From positions 137,001 through 201,000 of the forward strand of contig JAUPFP010000126.1 in the NCBI GenBank assembly GCA_036925085.1: a stretch of 64,000 nt of DNA. Direction: 5' to 3'. Below are positions 10,590-22,300 of this stretch, piece by piece; position 1 is the first letter of the stretch, and every line of letters begins with the position of its first letter. The notes beneath the pieces are model-generated. The model was not told the DNA's origin. It did not search any database and saw only the letters and a program-made list of their open reading frames with translations. The translations under genes and the position numbers were made by a program. The stretch comes from Brachycybe producta. Its lineage: Eukaryota; Arthropoda; Diplopoda; Playtdesmida; Andrognathidae.

Positions 10590-13079
10590 TGACTGACATT
10601 TTGAATCTACTGTAGTGGCATTGGGATAATAATATTCATCATTTCTGGAGTTATGACAAGCATTTATTTGAATGGCATGAATCAAGAATCATGCTGACCG
10701 CATTCAGAATGAGCATACGAATCAGCTTGCAAACAGTGAACTATGGCGTCATTTAACCAGTCCACAGCATTACACTGCCAAGATTACAGGCAGGGACCAC
10801 AGTGAAGATCAAAGGGCACTGGAATTAGCAGTCTTTGTGGAACTTTTCCAACACTGGTCGCCAGGTGCACAGCCTGCTCAGGCCGCTCCCACTTGAAAAT
10901 TTCCTTTACTGCTGGGCATGGTCATTACAAATTGCTACCTTCATCATTATAGCAATAATTAACATACACTCATTATGTAATTAAGTATATACCTGTATAT
11001 TTCTCAATATATACTGTATTTGAAATTCAGGTTTGAATGTTTATCTTAAATAATTTTTTTTCTGCTATAAAATATTTTGTTGTGATTTTTGTGTTGTAAA
11101 ATTTTGTAATGTTGTGACAATTTCTGTGTTATTGTGGAATTGCGTGTTGACGTGGAATTTTGTATTTTTTGTGATGTCAGGCCTGGTTTAATGATTAGGT
11201 GAACTAATTGTGGCTGCCTAAAGCAATCAAATTTTGAGGGTATCCAAGTTTAGAAAACAATCACTAAAATACAAATGGGAAGCAATTATAGAAAAGTCAT
11301 AATAATTAGCGGATTTTCAACACAAATAATTTTTTTTAATTTAATGCTAGCATTTTTTAAAAATAATTTATTTCTTTACTAATTTAGAAATTTTCTAATT
11401 GAATGCAGTCAATAGCATTGTTTTTACAAAATAAAATAAAATAGAATCGGCATCAGCATCGGCCCATCGGCCAAATTTACCATAGGTCGATTCCTTATAA
11501 ATTTTAGTTTGTTTCGTAATGAAAAGAATATTAATTTTGGGCTTTCCCAGGGCGCCATATACCCTAGCACAGGCAATGTGTGTATGTGTATTGTTGTGAA
11601 ATAACTTTGTGTTGTTGTGGTGGTTGTGTGTGTTGTCGTGAATTTGTATGACATGTACACAGTTTCTACACTGTCCTTTGCACCTCTTCGCCAATATAAA
11701 TATTTGTATTCATTTTCTTAAATTAAGGACTTTCTTTGGGATGTATTTAAAAATAAAATAATAAAGTTTAAATAGAATAATAATTACAGGAACTGAGGAA
11801 AAAGTGCTACAGTCAGTTCAGTGTATTTCAAGTTAACCCTTGAGAAAGTGACCCATTTAAGATAGGATACAATTAGTTAATGCTCAGTCACGCATAATGG
11901 ATTATAAATATTATTAGACTGCTGCTAATAAAATATAAGTATTGGCCCATTAATAATGATAGATTAGTAATTCTAATTGACATAGACCTCTGTCTGATTA
12001 ATTTTCATTGATTTTTGTAGGTCGAATTCAATTTATGAATAATAAAAAACTATAGTTTTTTTTAAATCTGTATGACATAAAGTAGTTTATGAAGGAAGTT
12101 GAAATCATTTTCCTTTTATGGAACTATAATAAATTAAATCTATATGGTAAAAAAAACACTGCAAACATAGCATATATAAAATTCAGTTATAGTTGCCTTC
12201 TGGCTTATACAAGTATACAACAACAACAAGAAAAACATTTTTTTAATAATGTTATGAAAAGTGGGTCTTCCCTTTATTAAAGTTTATTAAATGATAACTG
12301 ATGGAGAGGAGAGGTGGTAGATTTTTTTGGGTGGAGGTTGCTGGGGTTGTCTGAGCTTTCAGATTAGGGTGGTGACTTCTATACTTTTTTTTAAAAAAAA
12401 AAACTTTTGAGTTCTTTCTTTTTCTTACAACACCTCCAAGTATGGGTATAAGGTGGGTACGTCAAATGAAAGTATGTGTTTTGAATACGCAATCACTTAA
12501 TATTTTTTTCTTTTCCATTTCAAAACAACATCATGGCCCACCTACAGTAATACTATTATTGTTAAGAGAAAGACCAAGACCCATCTTGAGGCAAAAGAAA
12601 TGTGTCAAAACCAAGGGGGTCGCCTACGCTCGTTCTCTTTACTGACCACTGACTTGCACAACTAGTTACTAACTTTTTTTTTATTAGTTAGTATTGTTAT
12701 GTATGTGATGTACAGGGTGAGGTAAATGTCCTACCTTTCATAGAATGAATTAAGTTTTTTTTAAATGTGTGTTTGTTCATTTTGCCTTAATTAGCATAAT
12801 GGTAGTGACTTAAATTACTTGACTTTTTTCAATCGTTCTTGTTTTTTTGCCACTTGCTTTGTAAAATTTTACTTAAAAGTATTAAATAACATTTCTGAAA
12901 ATGTCTCATCCTTTAAATATTTCTATTTTCTACTTAATTAAACATAATGTAATTAAAATTTAGCGCTATTCAATATACTGTAGTATAATTTATATCTTAA
13001 TATTTTTTGCTGAAATTTAGGCAAAAAAAAAATTAAAAAAGTGAAACAAAAAAATCGGAATTTATTTAAAATAGATTTT
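10590..13079. other. No gene seen; AT-rich spacer with a possible hAT MITE scrap
   Basis: Near 11455-11500 the stretch GCATCGGCCCATCGGCC followed by ATAGGTCGATTCCTTA resembles the ends of the hAT-like MITE in DEPDC7 intron 4. Otherwise the sequence is AT-rich with short GT/CA runs (about 11575-11640) and no coding signal. Confidence 0.4.
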
Positions 13080-13640
13080 ATAAAAAAATAGAAAAAGTGA
13101 ATTAAAAACTAGAAGATTGGATAATTCGTGTTTGCAAAACAACCTTAACAAAAATTTGAAAGTTTTTTTTTAAAAATAAACTTTTTATGGTAGTTTACAT
13201 AAACGTCGTTTTGACAAAAAAAAACGAATGACAATTTCATGCTGTAATCAAAAGTTAATTCAAACTATACAAACATGAAAAACGTTAAATTAATCATTAA
13301 CTATTCTATTTTCTAAAATACTTCAATTTTTTTCTTGAAGTTGCTTCTAAAATGGTATGTACTCTCGTATATAATTGAATGTATGAAAATTAATTGCTTC
13401 TAGAAAAACTCTAGAAGGAATTGAAAAAAGTTCCCAAACTTTTTTGTAGTTTAGTTATAGCAAGCTTGTTAGAAACTTGAATAGTAAGTAGTTTAATGAG
13501 TATTTTTATGACAATATCTTTAAAAAATAAACTTTCTTGCACTTTCAAAGTTTATAAAAAAATTCACTTTGTTGGTGTCAACATTCAGTGAAAAATAAAG
13601 ATTGTTTTAAAATTGCCATAAAAAGTTTATTATTAAAGAT
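13080..13640. repeat. Foldback repeat family copy 4 (composite)
   Basis: Two pieces lie head to tail. Both carry the marker AAAATAAACTTTTTATG or its complement CATAAAAAGTTTATT (near 13175 and 13617), with TTAGAAACTTGAATAG near 13470. It ends about 150 bp before the LTR retrotransposon. Confidence 0.5.
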
Positions 13641-13778
13641 AATGATTATTAAAATATTTCTGGCACATTCACCAAAAATATTAATTCTATATATATACCG
13701 GTACATCAATAACTTATTTTGCTAGTGAAGATTGTAGTGCCATATATAATTTAAAACTTTAAATTAAAAATGATAACA

Positions 13779-13782
13779 GTTG
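13779..13782. repeat. Target site duplication, left copy (GTTG)
   Basis: GTTG directly before the 5' LTR is matched by GTTG at 23357-23360 directly after the 3' LTR. Four to five bases is the usual size for Ty3/Gypsy integrases. Confidence 0.85.
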
Positions 13783-14681
13783 TGTAACGAATTCATCGTC
13801 AGAATTCGTTGTTGTATTGAAACACCCTGTAGTTTTAAGTATTTTGATCGATGGGTTTCACCTCATGCTTGGGGGTGGGCGGTAGGTTATCCAGACGATA
13901 CCTCCCTACCCTACAGGATGAGGAAAAGACGGCAAATGAATTGTATCGTCAATTCTTATAGGATAATTCCTAGAAGAATTGACGATATAGAACTTTTGGC
14001 CAGTGAAACACCGGTCAAGTGTGACGAAAAGGATACAGAAGTCCTTTTCGTAATTAAATTGTATTGTTATCTTTTGAAGAAGGATCAACGAAGATCCTTC
14101 TGTATTGTTATAATTTATACATCTTATAGATGTTTTCGTTTTAGTGAAGTGATAGCTCACTTCTAGGTCCGAGTGTGTCCAAGAGACTTGGACACACCTG
14201 GAGCCTTTGTTATCATAATCAGATGTTTGTATTGTATTTTGAGTATAAATACAAGAGGTTGTAGATTGAGAGGACAGATCGGATAGATCAGGCAGATCGG
14301 ACAGACCGTCTTTATGCTTAAGACCGATGCGATATCTCTCAATCTACAGGACTCTCTGTTTATTGAATAAAAGAGCATTTTCAACATACGAATTCAATGT
14401 GTGGACTCAGTCATTTTATGGGAGTGGGACTTAGAAGTATAGCCGCCACGTAGCCGATGTTTCCACCGGACAACGAAGTCTCCAGCAGCCGAGTGTAAGA
14501 CGACATCTCTACAATATTCTCTACCACAGGTCTCCTGAGGTACCGACCCTTGTGTCCCTGGTGGTTAAGTAGCAACACAGGAGCCAATAGACCGAAAGAC
14601 TTAATCATCAACATCCATTCGACACTTCTAGATGGCTAGTAGAGATCTCTCTACTAACCCTACGGAAACGGGGATGTTACA
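13783..14681 (+). repeat. 5' LTR of the Gypsy-type element
   Basis: 899 bp, TGTAAC...GTTACA. A TATA box (TATAAAT, 14244-14250) and a poly(A) signal (AATAAA, 14366-14371) place U3, R and U5. The U3 part (13786-14200) is packed with hairpins, and a 13 bp stem (14260-14272 with 14336-14348) spans the likely R region. The gag frame opens inside the U5 end at 14632. It matches the 3' LTR except for one base in a hairpin stem. Confidence 0.95.
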
Positions 14682-16326
14682 AAATGGTGGAGGTGCGGGG
14701 TACCTCACTACAGATCCAGTAGAGAATACCAATGATGTCGGAGTTACACCAGGTGGTAAAGGAAAGAAAGGCAGACCGAAATCGAAGTCGAAGACACGGG
14801 AGAAGGACGATACAAACCAAATGGATGGAGAAGATCCACTTGAAGGTATCCTTCAAAATCTAAGTGCTGAAAGACGGGAGAGACTGATGGCCTGGTTCGA
14901 AGCCCAGCAACCATCAGGATCGATGTTACTCCGGAGCGGGCGTGGTGTAAGTACAGTTCAGCGTCATACGGTAGTCCGAGAAATGGATACCGGAGTGGAG
15001 CCCTCGTCGGCCCACGCTGAACCGCAGCGTCATACAGTGATTCCTGGATTGGACACTGAAGGGGAGCCCTCGTCGGCCCACGCTGAAAACCTAAGACAGG
15101 TTAATGTATTCCAGACGCCGCTCATGCTGAAGAAGAGTGGAGGGACCCAGAGAGGTCGCCTACCTGAGACTCCTATTCTACGGAGAGAGAACCCGGACCA
15201 GCTAGAGGATGAAAGCCTAACAAGTGAGGATCCCAGCGTAGAGGAGCTGGAAGGAAATCCAATTTGCAATCATCATCGGACCTGTGAGGAGCTGGATGGG
15301 AAGTACAAGAGTCTTCACCCACTCCGGAATCTGGAGACCTTCAAAGGATTGACGTCTGTATACACCTTTCTGGAGGACTACGAGAGTATCGCAGATCTGG
15401 AGGACTGGAGCAACGTCCACAAGACCTACTACCTACGTAAAGCGGTAGAAGGGGACGTAGTACGTTGGTTATCCAATTTCTACAAAGAAAATAGAGGAAA
15501 AACCACGTGGGACTTCATACGGAGCGAGTTAATTGAAAGATTTGGACGTCGAGACGAGTTAGTGCAACTGAAGCTGAGGTTGGATACCATGCTCCAAAGG
15601 AAAGGAGAGGACACCAATCAGTTTTTGGGTCGCTACCTTGACTTGAGTAGAAAAGTGTTACCGGGGGTAACCGACAAATACCGGATTGTGGAATTTCGGC
15701 AGAAACTTCATCCGATTATACGTAATGCTACACAGAATGCACCGAATGGCAATCTGAAGCTGTACACGACATATATCAAGGATACCGAGGAAGTTTTGAT
15801 GGCTGATGGGTTATGGATACCGGAAGGAACGATGGGTCAACAAACGACGACCCAGGTCTCCAAGGGTCCACAGAAGAATAACCAACGCCAAAATGCCAAA
15901 CAGACGCAAGCAGTAATGGACGGAGGACATTCTTACGCGGTTGTTACTCAAGATCAAGCGGACCCAACGAACAACTCGACTCCATCAAATTCAAATAACC
16001 AAACGCAACAGAAGACCAACCAGAACTTGAATCAGCAACAAGGTCGTAAATGGAACCAAAGATATCCGCAGAAGAAAAACTACAATGGTCAGCAAACGCA
16101 AGATGGAAGTAAAACCCTGAAAGATCTCAGTACAGTAGAGTGTTATCACTGTCACGAGAAGGGTCACTTTTCAAGAAACTGCCCAAAGAAAGTAGTTGCG
16201 GATGGAACCGTTGGACTTGTTCAACATGGAATGGCCACTGGAAAAAATGGCCAGCAGTATTTTGTCGTCAGCGAGAACGGGCAGAAGAAGTTCCTGCGAG
16301 AGGAAAACCCGGCTGATTTAAACTAG
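14632..16326 (+). CDS. gag: gag of the Gypsy-type element
   Basis: Gag forms the particle that packages the element RNA. The frame has 564 codons. The first 16 codons lie in the 5' LTR and the next few in the primer site, which is unusual; later methionines (for example after the primer site) could also be the true start. The N-terminal part is charged and low in complexity and has a duplicated block with the repeated motif GxEPSSAHAE. The middle (residues about 225-395) has the helical retrotransposon-gag pattern (EDYESIADLEDW, WLSNFY, WDFIRSEL, RRDELVQLKLRLDTMLQ, NQFLGRYLDLS). A Q/N-rich linker follows. A single CCHC zinc knuckle (C504, C507, H512, C517) near the C-terminus binds RNA. The pol frame starts just downstream in another frame. 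Confidence 0.9.
   Translation: MASRDLSTNPTETGMLQNGGGAGYLTTDPVENTNDVGVTPGGKGKKGRPKSKSKTREKDDTNQMDGEDPLEGILQNLSAERRERLMAWFEAQQPSGSMLLRSGRGVSTVQRHTVVREMDTGVEPSSAHAEPQRHTVIPGLDTEGEPSSAHAENLRQVNVFQTPLMLKKSGGTQRGRLPETPILRRENPDQLEDESLTSEDPSVEELEGNPICNHHRTCEELDGKYKSLHPLRNLETFKGLTSVYTFLEDYESIADLEDWSNVHKTYYLRKAVEGDVVRWLSNFYKENRGKTTWDFIRSELIERFGRRDELVQLKLRLDTMLQRKGEDTNQFLGRYLDLSRKVLPGVTDKYRIVEFRQKLHPIIRNATQNAPNGNLKLYTTYIKDTEEVLMADGLWIPEGTMGQQTTTQVSKGPQKNNQRQNAKQTQAVMDGGHSYAVVTQDQADPTNNSTPSNSNNQTQQKTNQNLNQQQGRKWNQRYPQKKNYNGQQTQDGSKTLKDLSTVECYHCHEKGHFSRNCPKKVVADGTVGLVQHGMATGKNGQQYFVVSENGQKKFLREENPADLN
14685..14700 (+). other. Primer binding site, tRNA-Ala-like
   Basis: TGGTGGAGGTGCGGGG lies three bases after the 5' LTR. 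Its complement ends CACCTCCACCA, which is the 3' acceptor arm of animal tRNA-Ala including the alanine-specific G3-U70 side; only one base in the T-stem part differs from the human tRNA-Ala I recall. The gag frame reads straight through it. Confidence 0.7.
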
Positions 16327-16331
16327 AAAGG

Positions 16332-19300
16332 GTGGCAGTAAAGAGGGGCCTACCGCCCTTTAAGAACGGAAAACCCTCTGGAAAACGACAAAATCGAAAC
16401 GAAACAGCGATCGCCAATTCCCGAAACATTGTGGATAAAGCTTTGTTGGGGGGGAATAGGGGCGTGAGCGAAGCTACCAATGTCACTAAAACTAGACGGA
16501 ATGCTGGAGCACCGAAGAGACCATGCGATTTGGACACTCAAGGACTCCCTGAGCAATCGTCGGAGTTGTTAGTCGGCATTTCGAATGTCGCCACAACTAG
16601 ACCAAAGGCTGGAGCACCGAAGAGACCATGTGATTTGGACACTCAAGGACTCCCTGAGCAATCGTCGGAGTTGTTAGTCGGCATTACGAATGGAAAACGA
16701 CAACGGAATTCACGAAAATATAAGAAGCTGCGAAAGGATACTGGTCGAAGGGGAGAAATCATCGAGGAGATATTTCCGGAACCCATCATCTGGTCACCTA
16801 CGAAAGCTATGGTAGTTTACGCGAATAGCTTGGAGGAAGCAAAGAGAATTGTGGAAGCCATGGAAACTGGAGTTAATCAAGACAGAATTGAGGGAGAGAC
16901 CCAACAGAATTCTGCGGTGCCAGTCGGAATTGAGGGAAGAACCCAACAGAATTCTGCGGCGTGTATACCGGGGATAAGCAATGTTGCTCAGGAAATCCCT
17001 CAAGATGTAACATCCAATGTTATTGCCTCGGGCAAGGCCGAAACTGATGCTAAGAAATCCAAGAAGGCTATTGTAAATGCAGCTATCGGTAGAGGAGATG
17101 ATACCAGCAGGATCCCTGCGAACAGCGAGGTTATTGAATCCGTTGAAGTTGGAGATTTATTGAGGAGTAGGGCTTGTTGTCGAAAGAGTGTCGAAATCAC
17201 TGTAGACAGCCTACTCACCTCATGCGAACTCATCGAGGTAGGAGATACTACGCCCGATGAGAGCGTTGCCAAGATTACCATTCAGGTTGACGGCACACCA
17301 GTTCGATTTTTGGCGGATAGCGGAACTGGGTTCACTATCTTGTCAGGCACAATGGCCAAAGAGTACGGACTTCGATATGGACCAATCCGGAACGCACCTG
17401 CATTAGGCGCAGTAGGAGGGGTACCGATTAAAGTACTTGGTCAGTTGTGGCCAACGTTCGAGTTGAACGGAAAGCAAGTAACGGCAAGGATGCTCATCAT
17501 AGATGGAAAACGAGAAGCACTGCTGGGGAGAGACCTGGGAGCTGCGTTTGATCTCATCATTTCCATGAAGACCTCCAAGATCTACTTTGCTAATGAGATG
17601 TTCTACGAAGGAACACGAGAATTGTTGAAGAAAGGAAGTGCGCGTAGTAGCCTTCCCTGGAATTTCTTCAAAGAGTTAAAAGAGGAGGGATGTGCTCAGA
17701 ATAGCCATCTGGATAACTCCTATGCCATAAAAGCTAGAGAGGAAAGCTGCGTAAAAGCCCAAGGAAGGATTACGTTAAATCCGGGCCAGGCTTTGAACCT
17801 CAAAGTAGCTGCAGGGCGAATCATTGAGGAAAACGAAGTACTCATGATTGAAACGAACGATAGTCTCTTTAATAGAAAAGGCATCGTTGTGGCCAGCAGT
17901 GTGCTACAAGGGAATGGGACATCACAACTGGAAGTCCAACTCCTGAATACCACACTGGAGTCCGTGGGGATTGGAGACCGCGAGACTATTGGACACTTCG
18001 AACTTCTAGAAGAACTAGAAGAAGAGCAAGCCTGCAAAGTTTCCGAAGAGGAAAACTTTAGAGACATCGGAGAAGCACCCGTTGATTTTGAGAAAGAAAT
18101 TCAACTTGGTCCTGAACTGACAGATGATCAAAGAGAAGAGTTGATGATCCTACTGAAGGAGTTCCAACCGATCTTCGCCTTTTCATCTAAGGACCTGGGA
18201 GCTACGAATCTGACCAAACACAAGATCGAAACTGGAGATAATCTACCTGTTCGAGACACGTTACGAAGATGCGGGCCTGGGGAACGCATCGTAATTGATG
18301 AGACGCTAGAGGAGATGAAGAAATCTGGGGTTGTAAGGCCATCGAAATCGCCGTACGCATCGCCCATCGTCCTTGTAAAGAAGAAGGATGGCTCCTACCG
18401 TTTCTGTGTAGATTATCGGAAGTTGAACGCGATTACAAAGGCAGACACTTATCCATTACCGAGGATTGATGATGCATTAGACTCCATGAGAGGAGCATGC
18501 TACTTCGCAACGCTGGATATGAAGAGTGGATACTGGCAGTTCGAGATGGAAGAAAGCGACATCGAGAAGACCGCATTTACATCTCATCGAGGATTGTTCG
18601 AGTTCGTAAGAATGCCTTTCGGACTCCGAAACGCTCCTGCCACTATGCAACGTGCATTGGACATCCTACTCGCCGGGCACAAATGGGAAACGTGCCTTGT
18701 CTACCTTGACGACATCGTAGTGTTTGGAAGAACGTTCGAAGAATTTTTGGAAAGACTGAGAACTATCTTGGACCTGCTGAGGACAGCAAACCTGAAGTTG
18801 CATCCAATGAAATGCTTCTTTGGATTCCAAGAAGTGAAGTATTTGGGACACCTGATCTCGCCTGATGGAATTCGGCCAGATCCAGATAAGGTTGTCGCCA
18901 TAAAGAACTTCCCAGTTCCTGACAATGTAACCGCAATCAGAAGTTTTCTTGGATTGGCGGGTTATTATCGAAAGCATGTACCTGGATTTGCCAACATAGC
19001 GAAGCCAATGTCAGACCTTACGGGTAAAGATATACCGTTCGAATGGTCAGTTGACTGCGAGAATGCATTCCGCACGCTAAAGAATATGTTGTCGAAATCT
19101 CCATTGGTTGCCGTATATGATCCGAAGGCTGCAATATTTATGCATACTGATGCCTGTGGATACGGAATTGGAGCGATGCTTTACCAGAAGTCAGAGGATA
19201 AACGAAGAAAGGAGATCATTGGAAGTGTCTCCAGAGTTCTAAGGGACGCGGAAAAGAACTACAGTACGACGGATAAGGAGTGCCTAGCAGTAATCTATGG

Positions 19301-22300
19301 AGTCACCAAGTTCCGGCCGTACCTGTTCCAGAAGCCCTTTACAATTGTGACGGATCACCACGCATTATGCTACATGAAAACTGCAGCACGTCTGGAAGGA
19401 AGACTTGGTCGCTGGCAGCTGCTAATGCAGGAGTACGACTACAAAATCATCTACAAAGAGGGGAAACTTCACGTCGAAGCCGATTGCCTCTCAAGATATC
19501 CAGCAGGAGTGCCTGTTAACTGGAAGGCCATCCCAGAAGCGGAAGACCTAGATGACAGTGTGATCTTTAATGTAACCTTACAATGGGATTGGAAGGTGGA
19601 GCAAAAATTGGACCCCGAGATTTTGAAGATTCGTGAGGAGTTGCGTAACCAACCAGAGTCACCTCTTCATAAGTTGTTTTGCGATTACGACAACAAGTTG
19701 TTCGCTTGTGTGTTTCACGGAAGTTCCGTACCCACACTCGTGAATGTGGTGCCAAAACATCTCATCCCAGAAGTAATGAGATTATGCCATGACGAGCCCG
19801 ATGCTGGTCATGAAGGACAAACTAAGACCTGGAATCGAGCCAGGCAAAGATTTTATTGGAATAACATGAAGCACGACATATTCGAATATGTGCGATCATG
19901 TGAGATTTGTCAATTACACAAGTTGGGTACGGAGAAACCTGAAGGGTTCCTTCAAGAAATGCCCATTGGAAAGCCTTGTGATTGCTGGGGAATGGATTTC
20001 ATTGGACCATTAGTACCGTCGGTTGGAGGAAACAAGCACATCTTGTTGGCAGTCGATTACGCCACTCGATATTGCGTTGCTAAAGCAGTAAAAAGCACAA
20101 CCGCACTAATCGTAATGAACTTCCTAGCAAAAGACGTAAAGAAAATCTTCGGGATACCAGAGAAACTCATTTCGGATCGAGGGACGCCGTTTGTTGCGAA
20201 GAACACTCAAGAATTCTTGGAAATAAACAAGATAGAGCACGAAACAACAACTGCCTACCATCCGCAAAGTAATGGTCTCGCCGAAAGGACGAATAAAAGC
20301 ATTATTCAGACTATGAAAAAGTATCTAACTCCTGCGAAGAACCAGACTGATTGGGCTACAAAACTGGATGAAGTTTTGGAATCGTACAACTCATCTGTAC
20401 ATTCATCCACGAAGTTTACGCCGTACAGACTCATGTTTGGGAGGGAGCCCAGAACTAAAGTAGACACCTTAGTTCCAGAACGACCAGTTATTGTGGATAA
20501 CGAGGCAGGAAACCTCGTGGACGTTCGACAACAGGCGGAAGAACGCCAAGAAGAAGAACTAAGAACAGCCAGGGCGAACCTGAAAGCAGCACATGATCGT
20601 CGAAAGAAGTACTACGACCAAAGGCATAAGAAGCCTTACGAGTACCAAATCGGACAGAAAGTACTTGTACGAGACATGCGAATCAGGCCTGGACAGAACA
20701 AGAAGTTCTTAACAAAATGGAGACAGGGATATACGATTGTGTCGAAGGTATCGGACACCGTATACCGATTAAGTTACGAGAATCGAGCTGGAAGATTAGT
20801 GGAGGACTCTGTAAACGTTGCAAACCTGAGACCACTATATGAGACTTACCAAAAGGACGGACCCAATGTTCCAACGACTGGAGACACCCTGGAGTCCATG
20901 GGTAACTCATCGCCAGAAGAATCCGAATCGGAACCTGTAAAAGAAAAAGAAAGGACAGCGTTTGTCAAGAAGAAAAACTTACCTTCGCGTAAGAAGAGAT
21001 GTTGTGGACACTGCAGATGCCAAAATGCTTGGATCGAATCTTCTGAGGATGAAGAAGAAATTGAGATAATTACGAAAGCAATCCGAAAGCATTCTGACCG
21101 TAACGTCGAAATTAGAAGAAAAATGGCAGCAGACGATAACCAGCAGCAATTCTCATACTTACCTGGCGAAGATGCGATGAAATTCACCAGAGAATATGGT
21201 AACAAGACGAATTTTACCATGGAAACCATTGGATTTGTTGAAGAAATCAGCGAAATTCCTGAAGAAACGATGAAAATCGACGAAAAAGATGTAAATTCGC
21301 CGATGGAATTTCAAATGGAGGTGAAAAACGCGGAAGTTATCGATGAAACAACAAAAATGGATGATGATATCGATGCTAGTGACGCCACAGATGGAAATGA
21401 CGTCCCAAATGAGGAAGTAAACAGGGAGCGGTCAATGACGCTACCAAGCATGGAAGAAACACGTGGGCGGAGGGATACATTAAGTGAAATGTCTACTAGC
21501 CTCGCACCACTATGGATCCGGGTCCTATTGTTTATGTTCTTCATCACTGACAGCTTTGCCCATGTGTTGAGCACATGTACAGGCACTATTTCTCATCATC
21601 TTTTTGTTTTGAAAAGTTTTCACCCATCCATCGTGGAAAATTGTGAAAATTTCTATCGCTCGATTACGGAAAGCATCAAAAGTTTTGTTTTACTTATGCA
21701 AATTTGGTTTACCATCGTGTGCGATTACGATGGCCGGTTTATGGAAAATAAGGGGGCTGCCCTTCCAGTCGAGATTGCCAACTCAGGTCTCACAGAAGAC
21801 CTGTTGGTTCGCGGAGTTTGGCGTTGGAGGCAACGAAGGCCTCTCGTCAAACGAAACCGACTCAACAGAGGCCTGAGGAATCAATTAAGGTTGGAAATCC
21901 ACAGCTTCTCTCATCATGGGCCAAATAATCGAGTAAAACTGAAGGATGTCCGCCCTCGTGAGCCTGGGCCAACATACAAGGACGACGTCGAAGTAACGGA
22001 GCCGAAGACTACCGCCAGGAGCAATATGGAAGCTCCTGGGAGTCCTAGGGCTTCTGTAACGTCTCCTGGACCTACATCCTTTTTGACGAGACCAGCAGTC
22101 ATGCAGAGGAACGCAAAAGTCACCGAAGTCACCGAAGGTCTGCCGAAACCGCCATCCTTCTGGAAAGAGACTTGCGCAGGAGCAAAGAAGATCCTGCTCA
22201 AGGATGAGCCATTTTGGACTACTAGAGGCCTTGGACTTTGTATTTTTAAGTACTATTTTATACTTGTGTTTATCGTTTTGAGTATTTCCCTACTTGTTTT

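Noticed and set aside
13780-14166. 128-codon open frame in the 5' LTR as a separate gene
   Set aside because: It is the LTR copy of the end of the pol frame and has no start context of its own.
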